A program made the position numbers and the translations under genes. The notes beneath the pieces are model-generated. The model was not told where the DNA came from. It saw only the letters and a program-made list of their open reading frames with translations, and made no database searches. A DNA stretch of 64,000 nucleotides from Chloroflexota bacterium (GTDB lineage: Bacteria > Chloroflexota > Anaerolineae > UBA4142), in NCBI GenBank assembly GCA_016208315.1, contig JACQYF010000125.1, forward strand, positions 1 to 64,000, written 5' to 3'. Below, piece by piece: positions 36,669-45,704 of this stretch. Position 1 is the first letter of the stretch, and each line of letters opens with the position of its first letter.

Positions 36669-38326
36669 ACGATTCCAACCACCAAACCACCTAACAACCC
36701 AACCACCGCCACTCTCCACACCCACCACGCATTCCCCCGCTGCACGATAAAGCCGCTGACCGCGACCGGCGCGCGCGTCACCGTGATTGAGACGCGGTGC
36801 TTGCCATCATCCAAGTCCCGCGCCAGCACGATGCGTCCGCCCGCGCCGGAATCGGTGCGCCATAGTTCGACATCGCGCGCGGCTTGATCGTCCACTTGCA
36901 CGCGCACCGCGCCGCCATATGGATTTTGCGCGACGACGAGATCAAGGTCCGTGCCGCTGAAAACAAAATTCATTGCCGCGCCGTTTTGTCCAACCTTGTA
37001 CTCGCCAAAATATGCCTGCGGGTTACTCAGAGCTGCCCACACTCCCCCACTCTCGACCGCCCAATGCCTCGCGCTGTGAAAGCCAACCGGCACATAGCGC
37101 GCTTGAGGGATGTAATCCTTCAGCGCCGCGTAGACCGGCTTGGGAGTAAAGTCGGGATCGAACATGCGAAAATAGTAAAACGGCTGGTCCTTTTCGCGGT
37201 CGTCCACCCGCCGAAAGAACCAGTACATCATCGGCCCCATCCAGGGCCATTCGTTTTGCGCGCGCGCGTAGGCCTGCGCGGCGTAGCGCGCTTGGCGTTT
37301 CTCGTCTACTCGGCCGTACGGCGCGTCCTTGAACGACGCCGGCTGCGCGTTCCAGCCGATCTCCATCGCCCAGATGGGCGTGTTGGCATCGCCGTTCTTG
37401 ACCATGATCTCGCGCAACTGGATGGGGCGCGAGAAATTGATGCGGTCTTCTTCGTCGAGGCGGCGGTCGCCGGGGCCACTGAATAGACCGTAATCTTGTA
37501 CAGCGAGAATGTCAAAATAGCCGCGCGCGCCCGCATCGTACATCTGCTGTAGGAATATCCGGTCGTTCAACGCGCGCCCGCCCGGTTCGACCGTCTGCGC
37601 CAAGCCCGCGCTGATGATGACGACGTTCGGGTCAACCGCTTTGGCCCTGGTGTAGCCGACCTTCAGCAAGCGCACGTAATCGGCTGCGTTGACATCCTGC
37701 TCGCCCCATTCGGGGTAAATGTTCGGCTCGTTCCACAACTGGTAGAACCGAATCTTGTCGCGATACCGCTCGATCACCGTCGCGACGAAATCGCCATAAT
37801 CGTCGTAATTATCCGGCGGTGCGAAATCGCCGCGGGCGCGGCCGTCGGCGCGGGTCCACGCGGGCGGATGGTCGAGCCGCGCCACGACCTCCAGCCCATA
37901 CTCGGCCGCGAGCGCGACAATCCGATCGTACTTGATCCACGTACTATGATTGAACTTGGATTCCCAATACTGCCCTTTGGCCGGCTTTTCGATGTCTTCC
38001 CATGGAAATTCCTGGCGAATCCAATAAAAGCCGGCGTCGCGGATCAATTGGAGCGATTGGCGCACTTTGGCTTCCTCGACCTCTTGATCGAAGAAGGTGT
38101 TGATGCCAAAAGGATTGAGGTCAGTATACTTGAGCGGCGCGAAATCGCCCGTTTCGTGCGCGGGCTGAAGCGCCGAGAGCGCCAGATAATACAGCCCCTT
38201 GAGCTGCCATTCCGGGTCTTCTTCGCCGGTCCAATCGGCCAAAACGCTGGACAGAGGGTCGCGGGCAAGAAGCACGGCAAACGCCAGACCGAGCGCGAGA
38301 CCGAGCGCGGCGAGCAGTTTCTTCAT
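36626..38326 (-). CDS. Membrane-anchored glycoside hydrolase (GH39/GH5-like, clan GH-A)
   Basis: The 566-residue protein has an N-terminal signal/anchor helix (MKKLLAALGLALGLAFAVLL), a TIM barrel with acid/base Glu200 in LWNEPN and nucleophile Glu322 in AMEIGWN, a beta domain (about 410-530) and a C-terminal membrane helix (VAVVGLLGGLVVGIVLG). Both ends suggest surface anchoring. Polysaccharide cleavage is expected; the substrate is unknown. GAGGT lies before the ATG. The last residues (RTRTTRVKT) are encoded by a repeat. It precedes the glycosyltransferase gene, so both may serve one polymer. Confidence 0.85.
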   Translation of the reverse strand: MKKLLAALGLALGLAFAVLLARDPLSSVLADWTGEEDPEWQLKGLYYLALSALQPAHETGDFAPLKYTDLNPFGINTFFDQEVEEAKVRQSLQLIRDAGFYWIRQEFPWEDIEKPAKGQYWESKFNHSTWIKYDRIVALAAEYGLEVVARLDHPPAWTRADGRARGDFAPPDNYDDYGDFVATVIERYRDKIRFYQLWNEPNIYPEWGEQDVNAADYVRLLKVGYTRAKAVDPNVVIISAGLAQTVEPGGRALNDRIFLQQMYDAGARGYFDILAVQDYGLFSGPGDRRLDEEDRINFSRPIQLREIMVKNGDANTPIWAMEIGWNAQPASFKDAPYGRVDEKRQARYAAQAYARAQNEWPWMGPMMYWFFRRVDDREKDQPFYYFRMFDPDFTPKPVYAALKDYIPQARYVPVGFHSARHWAVESGGVWAALSNPQAYFGEYKVGQNGAAMNFVFSGTDLDLVVAQNPYGGAVRVQVDDQAARDVELWRTDSGAGGRIVLARDLDDGKHRVSITVTRAPVAVSGFIVQRGNAWWVWRVAVVGLLGGLVVGIVLGRGRTRTTRVKT

Positions 38327-38390
38327 CTAAAGATGACCTCGGTCATATACCGCCATTTTACCACAACCCGCGGCGCAGACCTAAACTGAA

Positions 38391-38419
38391 TTGACACGCA
38401 CGGCTAGCTGATATACAAT
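38391..38419 (+). promoter_or_regulatory. Promoter of the VWA gene
   Basis: TTGACA (38391-38396), 17-base spacer, TACAAT (38414-38419), about 95 bases before the start codon. Confidence 0.8.
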
Positions 38420-38511
38420 AGATAAAGTCGCACGTGAATCCGTTTAAGCTCTAGCGCAGCGGCGCCATCCAATCCCCAGCGCAATCAGCCGCATCGTCGC
38501 TAACATAAGGC

Positions 38512-39540
38512 ATGGCTATGCAATTCACATGGGATTGGATGCTTCCATCTCTGCTGATCGTGCCCCTCTTGATCGGCGTGTACATCTGGGCGATGCGCCG
38601 CCGCGCGCGCTATGTGGTGCGCTTTTCCAGTTTGGCGATCGTCAAAGACGCGCTGGGCAAACAACCCAAATGGCGCCGCCACATTCCCCCCTTTCTGCTG
38701 CTTCTCGCAATTACGATCATGCTCTTGGGGCTAGCGCGCCCGGTGGCCGTGGTGATCGTGCCGAAACCCGAGGCCACGGTGATTCTCACGATTGACGTCT
38801 CGGGCAGCATGCGCGCCCCGGACATTCAGCCCACGCGGATCGAAGCCGCCAAATCGGCCGCGCGCGCGTTTGTGCAGCTCCAAGACAAGACGACCGCCAT
38901 TGGCGTGGTCGCGTTCTCCGGTAATGCCTCACTGGTCCAGGCGCCGACCACCGATAAAGAGGCGGTGCTGGCCGCGATCAACAAGCTGACCGTGCAACGC
39001 AGCACCGCGATCGGATGGGGTATCCTCACCTCGCTCGACGCGATTTTCCAGGACCCCGAAATCGTCCAGACGAATGCGATGGTGACCGGTTCGAGTCCCA
39101 CGCCCATCCCCGACACAACGCCCGTGCCGCTCGGAACGCACGTGGCGGCTATCGTCATTCTTTTGACCGACGGTCAAAACGTCACCGGGCCATCGCCCAT
39201 TGAAGCGACCGAGCAGGCCGCCATGCGCGGGGTGCGCATTTTTACCATCGGCGTCGGTACGACGACCGGCGCGACTGTCGGCGGCGGTGGGAACACTTCG
39301 CGCGGGTTTCGTACGGCGTTGGACGAAAAAACGCTACAGCGCATCGCCGACATGACGGATGCGAAATACTTTCACGCTTCCGATGCCGAAGCGCTGCACA
39401 CCATTTACCGTAATCTCGACACCATCCTGATTGTCGCCACCGAAAAGACGGAACTCACGATGGGATTTACGGCGGTCGCGATGGTGCTCACGCTCGTCGC
39501 CCTGAGCTTCTCATTTCTGTGGTTTGGCCGGTTACCCTAA
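38512..39540 (+). CDS. VWA-domain membrane protein (BatA-like)
   Basis: The 342-residue protein has two N-terminal membrane helices (8-28, 58-80), a von Willebrand A domain with a complete MIDAS motif (DVSGSM at 95-100, a conserved Thr, and LTDGQN), and a C-terminal membrane helix (315-338). This is the BatA/BatB layout, in which the metal-binding domain lies outside the membrane. The usual MoxR ATPase partner is not in the window. A strong promoter precedes it. Confidence 0.9.
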   Translation: MAMQFTWDWMLPSLLIVPLLIGVYIWAMRRRARYVVRFSSLAIVKDALGKQPKWRRHIPPFLLLLAITIMLLGLARPVAVVIVPKPEATVILTIDVSGSMRAPDIQPTRIEAAKSAARAFVQLQDKTTAIGVVAFSGNASLVQAPTTDKEAVLAAINKLTVQRSTAIGWGILTSLDAIFQDPEIVQTNAMVTGSSPTPIPDTTPVPLGTHVAAIVILLTDGQNVTGPSPIEATEQAAMRGVRIFTIGVGTTTGATVGGGGNTSRGFRTALDEKTLQRIADMTDAKYFHASDAEALHTIYRNLDTILIVATEKTELTMGFTAVAMVLTLVALSFSFLWFGRLP

Positions 39541-39542
39541 CC

Positions 39543-39570
39543 TTGACCCCGCGCGCGGTTATGCTATAAT
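39543..39570 (+). promoter_or_regulatory. Promoter of the DNA methyltransferase gene
   Basis: TTGACC (39543-39548), 16-base spacer, TATAAT (39565-39570), starting directly after the VWA stop codon. The leader RNA contains a large palindromic repeat. Confidence 0.65.
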
Positions 39571-39582
39571 CTACTCAGACCA

Positions 39583-39665
39583 CTGTCATTTCGAGCAAAG
39601 CGAGAAATCTCCAGTCATCCCGAAGCGAGATTTCTCCTCGCAAAAGCGGCTCGTCGAAATGACAG
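39583..39665. repeat. Palindromic repeat, GTCATTTCGAGCAAAGCGAG family
   Basis: TGTCATTTCGAGCAAAGCGA...GAAATCTC is mirrored by GAGATTTCTCCTCGC...CTCGTCGAAATGACA. It forms an 80-base imperfect hairpin in the leader of the methyltransferase gene. Confidence 0.85.
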
Positions 39666-39683
39666 GCACGGCGCGGCGGGGAC

Positions 39684-40588
<905 letters not shown>

Positions 40589-40655
40589 GTTCGATTTCGC
40601 CTACCAAGACGGCGACCTCGGCTGTCAGGACGCTCCTCGTCTCCCCCTCGCGTGG

Positions 40656-41807
40656 CTACGCGTTCGCTCTCAAAACATTCCGCGCGATCACCATTCGCAA
40701 GATTTCATTCGTCCCCTCGCCGATGAGCGTCAGACGATTGTCGCGATAGAACCGCTCGACCGGGAAATCGCGCAAATAGCCCGCGCCGCCGTGAACTTGA
40801 ATCGCCTTCCAGCACGCGCGGTCCGCGGCTTCCGACGCGTATAATTTCGCCATCGCCGCTTCCGTCGAAAAGGGCTGCTGCCGATCTTTCAAGACCGCGG
40901 CGCGCGCGACGAGGAGTCGCGCCGCTTCCAGCTCCATGGTGCTGTCGGCGATCATCCATTGGATCGCCTGGAAATTCGCAATTGGACTGCCAAAGGCCGT
41001 GCGCTCTTGGGCATACTTGATGGACGCTTCGAGCGCGGCGCGGCCCAACCCAAGCGCCATCGCGCCAATGCCGATGCGTCCACCATCGAGCGTCATCATC
41101 GCCTGCCTGAAACCCGCGCCTTCGGGCCCGAGCAAATTCTCCTTTGGCACGCGGCAGTCTTCGAAAAAGACTTGGGTCGTCAGCGAACCGTGCAGGCCCA
41201 TTTTCTCTTCGACTTTGCCCACCACCAATCCGGGCGCATCGTGTGGAATGATGATCATGCTCAACCCACGATGCCCTTTGCCCTTGTCGGTGATGCACAG
41301 CGCAATGGTGGATCGCGCCACCGCGCCCGAGGTGACGTACATCTTGGACCCGTTAATGATCCACTCGTCGCCCTTGAGCAGCGCGGTGGTCGTGACGGAA
41401 CCGGCGAGATCGCTGCCCCCTTTCGCTTCGGTCAGCGCGAGCGCGCCCAACGCCTCGCCTTTCGCCAAGGGGACAAGCCACTTTTTCTTTTGTGCGTCGG
41501 CGCCGAACATGTAAAGCGGCGCGCAGCCGAGCGAAAGGTGCGCGGCATAGGTCAAACCTACGGAACCCGAGGCACGGGAAACTTCCTCGATCGCCAGGGC
41601 CTGGGAGAGTGTGTCCGCGCCGGCCCCGCCGTACTGTTCCGGGAATGGCACCCCCATCAGCCCATTCTCACCCATCTTGCGAAACAGGTCCGCGGGATGC
41701 TCGTCGGTGCGGTCAATTTCGCCGGCGCGCGGCACGATTTCATTTTCGGCAAAATCATGCACCATGTCGCGGATCGCGCGCTGTTCCTCGGTCAATTGGA
41801 AATCCAT
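40656..41807 (-). CDS. Acyl-CoA dehydrogenase
   Basis: The 383-residue FAD enzyme oxidises acyl-CoA in fatty- or branched-chain acid breakdown. Visible are LPFPEQYGG-type helix (VPFPEQYGGAG), LTEAKGGSDLAG, SMYVTSGAV-like FAD loop (SKMYVTSG), and the C-terminal VHGGAGYLRDFPVERFYRD and IGEGTNEI, with the catalytic Glu region. It resembles short/isovaleryl-CoA types. The ATG at 41807 has AGAGGAG just upstream; longer frames reach into the next gene and are rejected. ETF genes are absent here. Confidence 0.94.
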   Translation of the reverse strand: MDFQLTEEQRAIRDMVHDFAENEIVPRAGEIDRTDEHPADLFRKMGENGLMGVPFPEQYGGAGADTLSQALAIEEVSRASGSVGLTYAAHLSLGCAPLYMFGADAQKKKWLVPLAKGEALGALALTEAKGGSDLAGSVTTTALLKGDEWIINGSKMYVTSGAVARSTIALCITDKGKGHRGLSMIIIPHDAPGLVVGKVEEKMGLHGSLTTQVFFEDCRVPKENLLGPEGAGFRQAMMTLDGGRIGIGAMALGLGRAALEASIKYAQERTAFGSPIANFQAIQWMIADSTMELEAARLLVARAAVLKDRQQPFSTEAAMAKLYASEAADRACWKAIQVHGGAGYLRDFPVERFYRDNRLTLIGEGTNEILRMVIARNVLRANA

Positions 41808-41835
41808 GGCTCCTCTTCTCCTTTGAAGATTCGTA

Positions 41836-42402
41836 TCAACCACTTTCCAAACGTGGCAAACCCCACACGGCCCAATCCCAACGGTGATGCCCCAGCCCGT
41901 CGGTAGTGAACTCGATGCGAACGACATCGCTGCCCAACTGCGGCATGGCGACTTGATGCTCTTCCCACGCGCCCCGGCTCTTGACCGTGCTCCACAATTT
42001 CCATCCATTGACCAAGACGCGAAACGCCACAAAGCGATCGGAGGGCAGTTCTGCGCCGTCCCGGATCCCGATCGAGAATTTCAGTTTTACGTCGCGCAAG
42101 CCGGTGGGGATCGGGACGAGGTACGCCACCGTGCCCGAGCCGGTCACGGGCGGATGCTCCCACAGCGCGAACCGCGTCACTCCGCCGCACGTCGCCTCGG
42201 CGATCTTGGTTTCCATGCCCGCCGGATCTCGCGAGGCGGATACGGTGGCATCGCGGAAATTTTCAAGGAAATCGAAGCACCAGGTCGTCGCGTTCGGCGC
42301 GGCGTCTTTTGCTTTGAGAAATTCCACGAACGTCTGGACTTGTGCCAACTTTTCTTCAGACAAACCCGCGAGCAACGCGGTAATCTCTTCGATCGTCGCC
42401 AT
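41836..42402 (-). CDS. Hypothetical protein with carbohydrate-binding-like beta domain
   Basis: The 188-residue protein starts with a short helical hairpin (EEITALLAGLSEEKLAQVQT, residues 4-40), similar to small DUF2281-type helices, followed by a beta-sandwich of about 140 residues: F-A-L-W-E-H-P-P, TVAYLVPIPTG, LKFSIGIRDGAE, VLVNGWKLW and WDWAVWGLP. The pattern recalls NPCBM/galactose-binding-like domains. No signal peptide is seen. It is followed by the acyl-CoA dehydrogenase gene 28 bases on. Confidence 0.65.
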   Translation of the reverse strand: MATIEEITALLAGLSEEKLAQVQTFVEFLKAKDAAPNATTWCFDFLENFRDATVSASRDPAGMETKIAEATCGGVTRFALWEHPPVTGSGTVAYLVPIPTGLRDVKLKFSIGIRDGAELPSDRFVAFRVLVNGWKLWSTVKSRGAWEEHQVAMPQLGSDVVRIEFTTDGLGHHRWDWAVWGLPRLESG

Positions 42403-42490
42403 CGCATCCTCACCCCAATGTCAACGCCGCTGACCCCGCGGTACACGGTGCCAACGGCGCCTGATTCGATTATATGATGACGCCCGTGGC

Positions 42491-42518
42491 TTGTCAATTG
42501 AATGTTTTTCAATATAAT
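42491..42518 (+). promoter_or_regulatory. Promoter of the FmdB-like gene
   Basis: TTGTCA (42491-42496), 16-base spacer, TATAAT (42513-42518), 32 bases before the ATG. Confidence 0.65.
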
Positions 42519-42550
42519 ATTCGCCGACAAACCGAATGAGGTAATTTCGC

Positions 42551-42964
42551 ATGCCGATTTACGAATATCGCTGCGCCGACTGCAAACGGCGCGTCAGCGT
42601 CTTTTTCCGTTCTTTTGCGACCACGAGTGAGCCGCGCTGTCCGAATTGCGGCGGGGAGCATCTCGCGCGCCTGGTCTCCCGTGTGGCGGCCATCAAATCG
42701 GAAGACGCGCGCATGGAAGCGCTGGCCGACCCCTCCAACTTTGGCGACGTGGACGAGAACGACCCCAAGAGCATGGCGCGCTTTATGCGCAAAATGGGGG
42801 ATCAGGTCGGCGGCGAGGATCTCGGGCCCGAGTTCAACGAGATGGTGGATCGTCTAGAAGCCGGCGAAAATCCCGAAGACATCGAAAAGTCCATGCCCGG
42901 CCTCGGACCGGAGGGAGCGGGAGATATGGGCGGCATGGGCGGGATGGGGAGTGAGGAAATTTGA
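42551..42964 (+). CDS. FmdB-family zinc-ribbon protein
   Basis: The 137-residue protein begins MPIYEYRCADCKRRVSV, the FmdB start, with the second metal pair in CPNCGG (residues 36-41). The acidic middle (DVDENDPKSMARFMRKMG) and glycine/methionine-rich tail (DMGGMGGMGS) are typical of Chloroflexota members. Proposed roles are regulatory or metal handling; none is proven. TGAGG precedes the ATG. Confidence 0.88.
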   Translation: MPIYEYRCADCKRRVSVFFRSFATTSEPRCPNCGGEHLARLVSRVAAIKSEDARMEALADPSNFGDVDENDPKSMARFMRKMGDQVGGEDLGPEFNEMVDRLEAGENPEDIEKSMPGLGPEGAGDMGGMGGMGSEEI

Positions 42965-43037
42965 AGTTGGAAGTGACAAGTGCCTAAAGTGTCTAAAGTT
43001 CACTTCGCACTTTAGGCACTTTTAACTTCCAACTTAG
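42963..43037. repeat. Palindromic repeat, AAGTTGGAAGT / CCTAAAGTG type
   Basis: GAAGTTGGAAGTGACAAGTG and CCTAAAGTGTCTAAAGTTCA are mirrored by GCACTTTAGGCACTTTTAAC and TTCCAACTT. It fills the space between two convergent genes and touches both stop codons, so it may also act as a terminator. Confidence 0.85.
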
Positions 43038-43363
43038 AACTTTTCAAAGCGCTCCACATCCAGCACGAAGACGGTCGCGCCGCCCACTTGGACCTCGACC
43101 GGCTGAGCCAGATACAATTCCCCCGGCTCCATGACCGGCGGCAGCGGATTGACAAATTGCGTCCGGGTCGTGCAATTCTCCTTGATCAAGGCGAGCAGGT
43201 TGTCCAGCTTGATCTTGTCCACGCCGATCATGATCGTCGTGTTGCCCTCGCGCAAGAATCCACCGGTCGTGCTGATCACGGTGGAAGCATAGTGATGGTC
43301 GCGCAAGGCATCCTTCAACGCGCCGGCATCGTCGTTCTGAACGATCGCGATTACGAGTTTCAT
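43034..43363 (-). CDS. darA: Cyclic-di-AMP receptor, DarA/PstA-like (DUF970)
   Basis: The 109-residue PII-like protein has the signature STTGGFLREGNTTIMIGVD that forms the c-di-AMP pocket, and a KLVIAIVQNDDA start. PstA/DarA binds cyclic di-AMP as a trimer; its output target is unknown. Length is normal. In Firmicutes darA often neighbours tmk; here tmk lies two genes upstream in the same direction. Confidence 0.93.
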   Translation of the reverse strand: MKLVIAIVQNDDAGALKDALRDHHYASTVISTTGGFLREGNTTIMIGVDKIKLDNLLALIKENCTTRTQFVNPLPPVMEPGELYLAQPVEVQVGGATVFVLDVERFEKF

Positions 43364-43415
43364 GCTTTCACCCCCACTCGGTCTCCATTGTCCGTGCGGC
43401 TGTTAGCGCAGCGAA

Positions 43416-44549
43416 CTAATTTCCATCACACGCGTCGAGCACAAGCTGAGAAATCTGCCGCAAGCGCCGATGATTCACCTCGTCCGCCTGCATTCCATTA
43501 TTGAGAATCACGCAGACCAATTGGCGCTCCGGGTCCGCCCACGCCGCATTGGACGCGAAGCCGTTGTGCCCGAACGTGGTCGGACTGGAATTTGCGCCGC
43601 CCCACGTGCAGTCCGCGTATCCGCCCAGATCAAAACCGTGCGCACGGTGTGAAGGTTGATTCGAATTGCGCTCCCGGTCTCCCGGCTTGAACGAGGGGGC
43701 AACCGCCTGGGCGATACTTGCCGGCTTGAGCACCTGCGCCCCGTTCAGACGTCCGCCGTTGAGGAGCATTTGATAAAAGCGCGCTACATCCCGCGCGGTC
43801 GTGTGCAGACCCCCCGCCGGAATGACCGAGTAGCGCAGCACGGGCAGATTGAAAAAATGCGCGGCGTGCGCGCCCTGTTCAAAACCATCGGATGCCACCA
43901 GTTCAACCGTCCGCGGCAGTTCCGCCGGGGTGATCTTGAGATGGCTATCGCACATCTTGAGGGGGATGAAAAATTCGTCGCGGACGAAAACCTCGATCGG
44001 GCGCCCATCCACGCGCCGCACCACTTCGCCGAGCACCCAACCAAAAGTCAACTCGTGATATTGAACCGCCGTGCCCGGCGCCCATTCTAGCTCAAGCTCC
44101 TCCATCGCGCGGACCGCAGTCTCCCAATTGTCAAGTTGCGTCCAATCCAAACGTTCCGGAGTCGTCGGGAACCCGGCGCGGTGCGTTAGGACGTGCCGGA
44201 GCGTCACGCCCTCCTTGCCGTGTTTGCCGAACTCGGGCCATACCGCAGCGATCGGATCGTCCAATTGCAATTGGCCGCGCTCGGCGAGCAAATGGATCGC
44301 CAATGCGGTGATCGGCTTGACGACCGACCACGAATAGAAGAGCGTCTGCGTCGTGACCGGGGTCGGCGGCTCGCGCCGCGCTTGGCCGATGGCTTGGTCT
44401 ACCACCGGCTGACCGTGTCGCGCGACGACGACCTGAATCCCCGGCGTCAACCCTTCATCTACTTGCGATTTGACAATTTCGTATAGTTCGGCGATTTTGG
44501 CCGCGTCCATGCCGACCGATTCGGGCGCGGCAAGTTTTTCAAAATCCAC
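43416..44549 (-). CDS. Serine hydrolase of the beta-lactamase/esterase fold (EstB-like)
   Basis: The 377-residue protein is of the class C beta-lactamase/DD-peptidase family. The S-x-x-K motif is SVVK in YSWSVVKPITALA, the Y-x-N-like motif is YHE, and FGHNG takes the place of the K-x-G strand motif. This combination suggests an esterase or peptidase rather than an antibiotic lactamase. No signal peptide is seen. GTG start; its first 11 bases overlap the end of tmk, so the two are coupled. Confidence 0.88.
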   Translation of the reverse strand: MDFEKLAAPESVGMDAAKIAELYEIVKSQVDEGLTPGIQVVVARHGQPVVDQAIGQARREPPTPVTTQTLFYSWSVVKPITALAIHLLAERGQLQLDDPIAAVWPEFGKHGKEGVTLRHVLTHRAGFPTTPERLDWTQLDNWETAVRAMEELELEWAPGTAVQYHELTFGWVLGEVVRRVDGRPIEVFVRDEFFIPLKMCDSHLKITPAELPRTVELVASDGFEQGAHAAHFFNLPVLRYSVIPAGGLHTTARDVARFYQMLLNGGRLNGAQVLKPASIAQAVAPSFKPGDRERNSNQPSHRAHGFDLGGYADCTWGGANSSPTTFGHNGFASNAAWADPERQLVCVILNNGMQADEVNHRRLRQISQLVLDACDGN

Positions 44550-45165
44550 GTTTCTTCAATTCTAGTTCGACTCGGTTTCGAATTTGCTTTTGAACTTCGC
44601 CGACCGGCTGCGTGCCGTCAATGACGACCCAGCGCGCGGGTTCGGCTTTAGCCATCTCCAGATATCCGTCGCGCACGCGTTCGTGATAGGCGATATTTTT
44701 TTCGTCCAGCCGATTGGTTTCACCGTGGCGTTTGCGCGCGATACCATCCTTCACCGGCACGTCAATGTAAAACGTGAGGTCGGGAACGAGGCCGCCAGTC
44801 GCAAAGCGCGTGATCGTCCGCAGAGCGTCGAGATCGAGTCCGAGACCATAGCCCTGGTAGGCGAGGGTCGAGTCCGCATAGCGGTCGCAGACCACGACTT
44901 TCGCCGCGGCCAGCGCGGGGCGAATGAGTTCGGCGACGATCTGCGCGCGCGCCGCGGAATAGAGCAGGGCTTCCGTTTCGTCGCTGATCGAATGATTCAC
45001 CTTGGAGAGAATCACCTCGCGGATTTGCTCGCTGAGCTTGGTGCCACCCGGCTCACGGGTACACAGGACGGCAATGCCTCTATTCTCGAGATACCCGGCG
45101 AGCAAGCGCGCCTGCGTGGTCTTGCCGCTGCCGTCGGGGCCTTCAAGGGTAATAAAAAGACTCAA
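44539..45165 (-). CDS. tmk: Thymidylate kinase
   Basis: The 208-residue enzyme makes dTDP from dTMP. It shows the P-loop LEGPDGSGKTTQ (residues 7-18), the DR-x motif CDRYADSTLAYQG and the LID region around KRHGETNRLDEK. A TTG start at 45165 is supported by GAGGAG eight bases upstream and by MSLFITLEG, the normal beginning. Coupled to the downstream hydrolase. Confidence 0.96.
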   Translation of the reverse strand: MSLFITLEGPDGSGKTTQARLLAGYLENRGIAVLCTREPGGTKLSEQIREVILSKVNHSISDETEALLYSAARAQIVAELIRPALAAAKVVVCDRYADSTLAYQGYGLGLDLDALRTITRFATGGLVPDLTFYIDVPVKDGIARKRHGETNRLDEKNIAYHERVRDGYLEMAKAEPARWVVIDGTQPVGEVQKQIRNRVELELKKRGF

Positions 45166-45195
45166 GACGAACGACTCCTCTAAGAATTCTTGCAG

Positions 45196-45420
45196 TCATT
45201 GTGTAAGTAACTCTAGGAAATCTTCGACTGTCAGGCCCGCGTCGCGAATCAATCCTCGCAACGTACCACGATCTAGGGTGCGATGTCGAGGCACACTCAA
45301 TTGTGGCCTTCCGGCTGCACGAAGAATCATGTGACTGCCCCGGATTCGGTCTATCGAGTAACCCAGTTGCTCCATTGCGTGCACGAATTCGTCGCCAGAG
45401 ATTACCGGCAGTTTCGGCAT
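45196..45420 (-). CDS. hicA: HicA toxin
   Basis: The 74-residue mRNA interferase has the double-stranded-RNA-binding-like fold with the catalytic His30 in IRGSHMILR and a VPRHRTLDRGTLRGLIRDAG C-terminal half. ATG overlaps the hicB stop by one base (TAATG). Here the antitoxin gene comes first, the less usual order. Confidence 0.95.
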   Translation of the reverse strand: MPKLPVISGDEFVHAMEQLGYSIDRIRGSHMILRAAGRPQLSVPRHRTLDRGTLRGLIRDAGLTVEDFLELLTQ

Positions 45421-45644
45421 TATGCCGCAACCTCGACCATCTCCATATCCTCATTTGGGACCGGTTCATCGTGCGCAACTAAGGTTTCAACATAAAGCTC
45501 AATTGCTTCGCGAATATTCCTCAACGCTTCGGCGCGGGTCTTGCCTTGCGACCAACAGCCCTTCAAAGCAGGACAATGCGCGACGATGAACCCGTCTTCG
45601 CCTCTTTCCAACACGACCGCATAGCGATATTTGTTTTTCTTCAC
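45420..45644 (-). CDS. hicB: HicB antitoxin
   Basis: The 74-residue protein has the partial RNase H fold of HicB: Y-A-V-V-L-E-R-G-E-D-G-F-I-V-A-H-C-P-A-L-K-GCWSQGKTRAEALRNIREAI. A DNA-binding domain is absent; the C-terminal tail (PNEDMEMVEV) is short, as in HicB proteins that only bind the toxin. GTG start with AGGAG upstream. Confidence 0.95.
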   Translation of the reverse strand: MKKNKYRYAVVLERGEDGFIVAHCPALKGCWSQGKTRAEALRNIREAIELYVETLVAHDEPVPNEDMEMVEVAA

Positions 45645-45659
45645 CCGATCTCCTCAATT

Positions 45660-45701
45660 TCGAGAAACCCGTTCCCTCGCCAGAGCGAGAAAACGGGTTT
45701 C
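45660..45701. terminator. Palindromic terminator-like repeat
   Basis: GAAACCCGTT (45663-45672) pairs with AACGGGTTTC (45691-45700), with an inner CTCGC/GCGAG stem. It lies three bases after the stop of the R3H ATPase gene and before hicB. There is no long T-tract, and the GAGAAACCCGTTTTCTCGC word is known as a dispersed repeat, so it may be both. Confidence 0.65.
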
Positions 45702-45704
45702 GTT

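Noticed and set aside
40656..42032. Long N-terminal extension of the acyl-CoA dehydrogenase
   Set aside because: It runs into the neighbouring gene, while the ATG at 41807 has AGAGGAG and begins the conserved MDFQLTEEQ.
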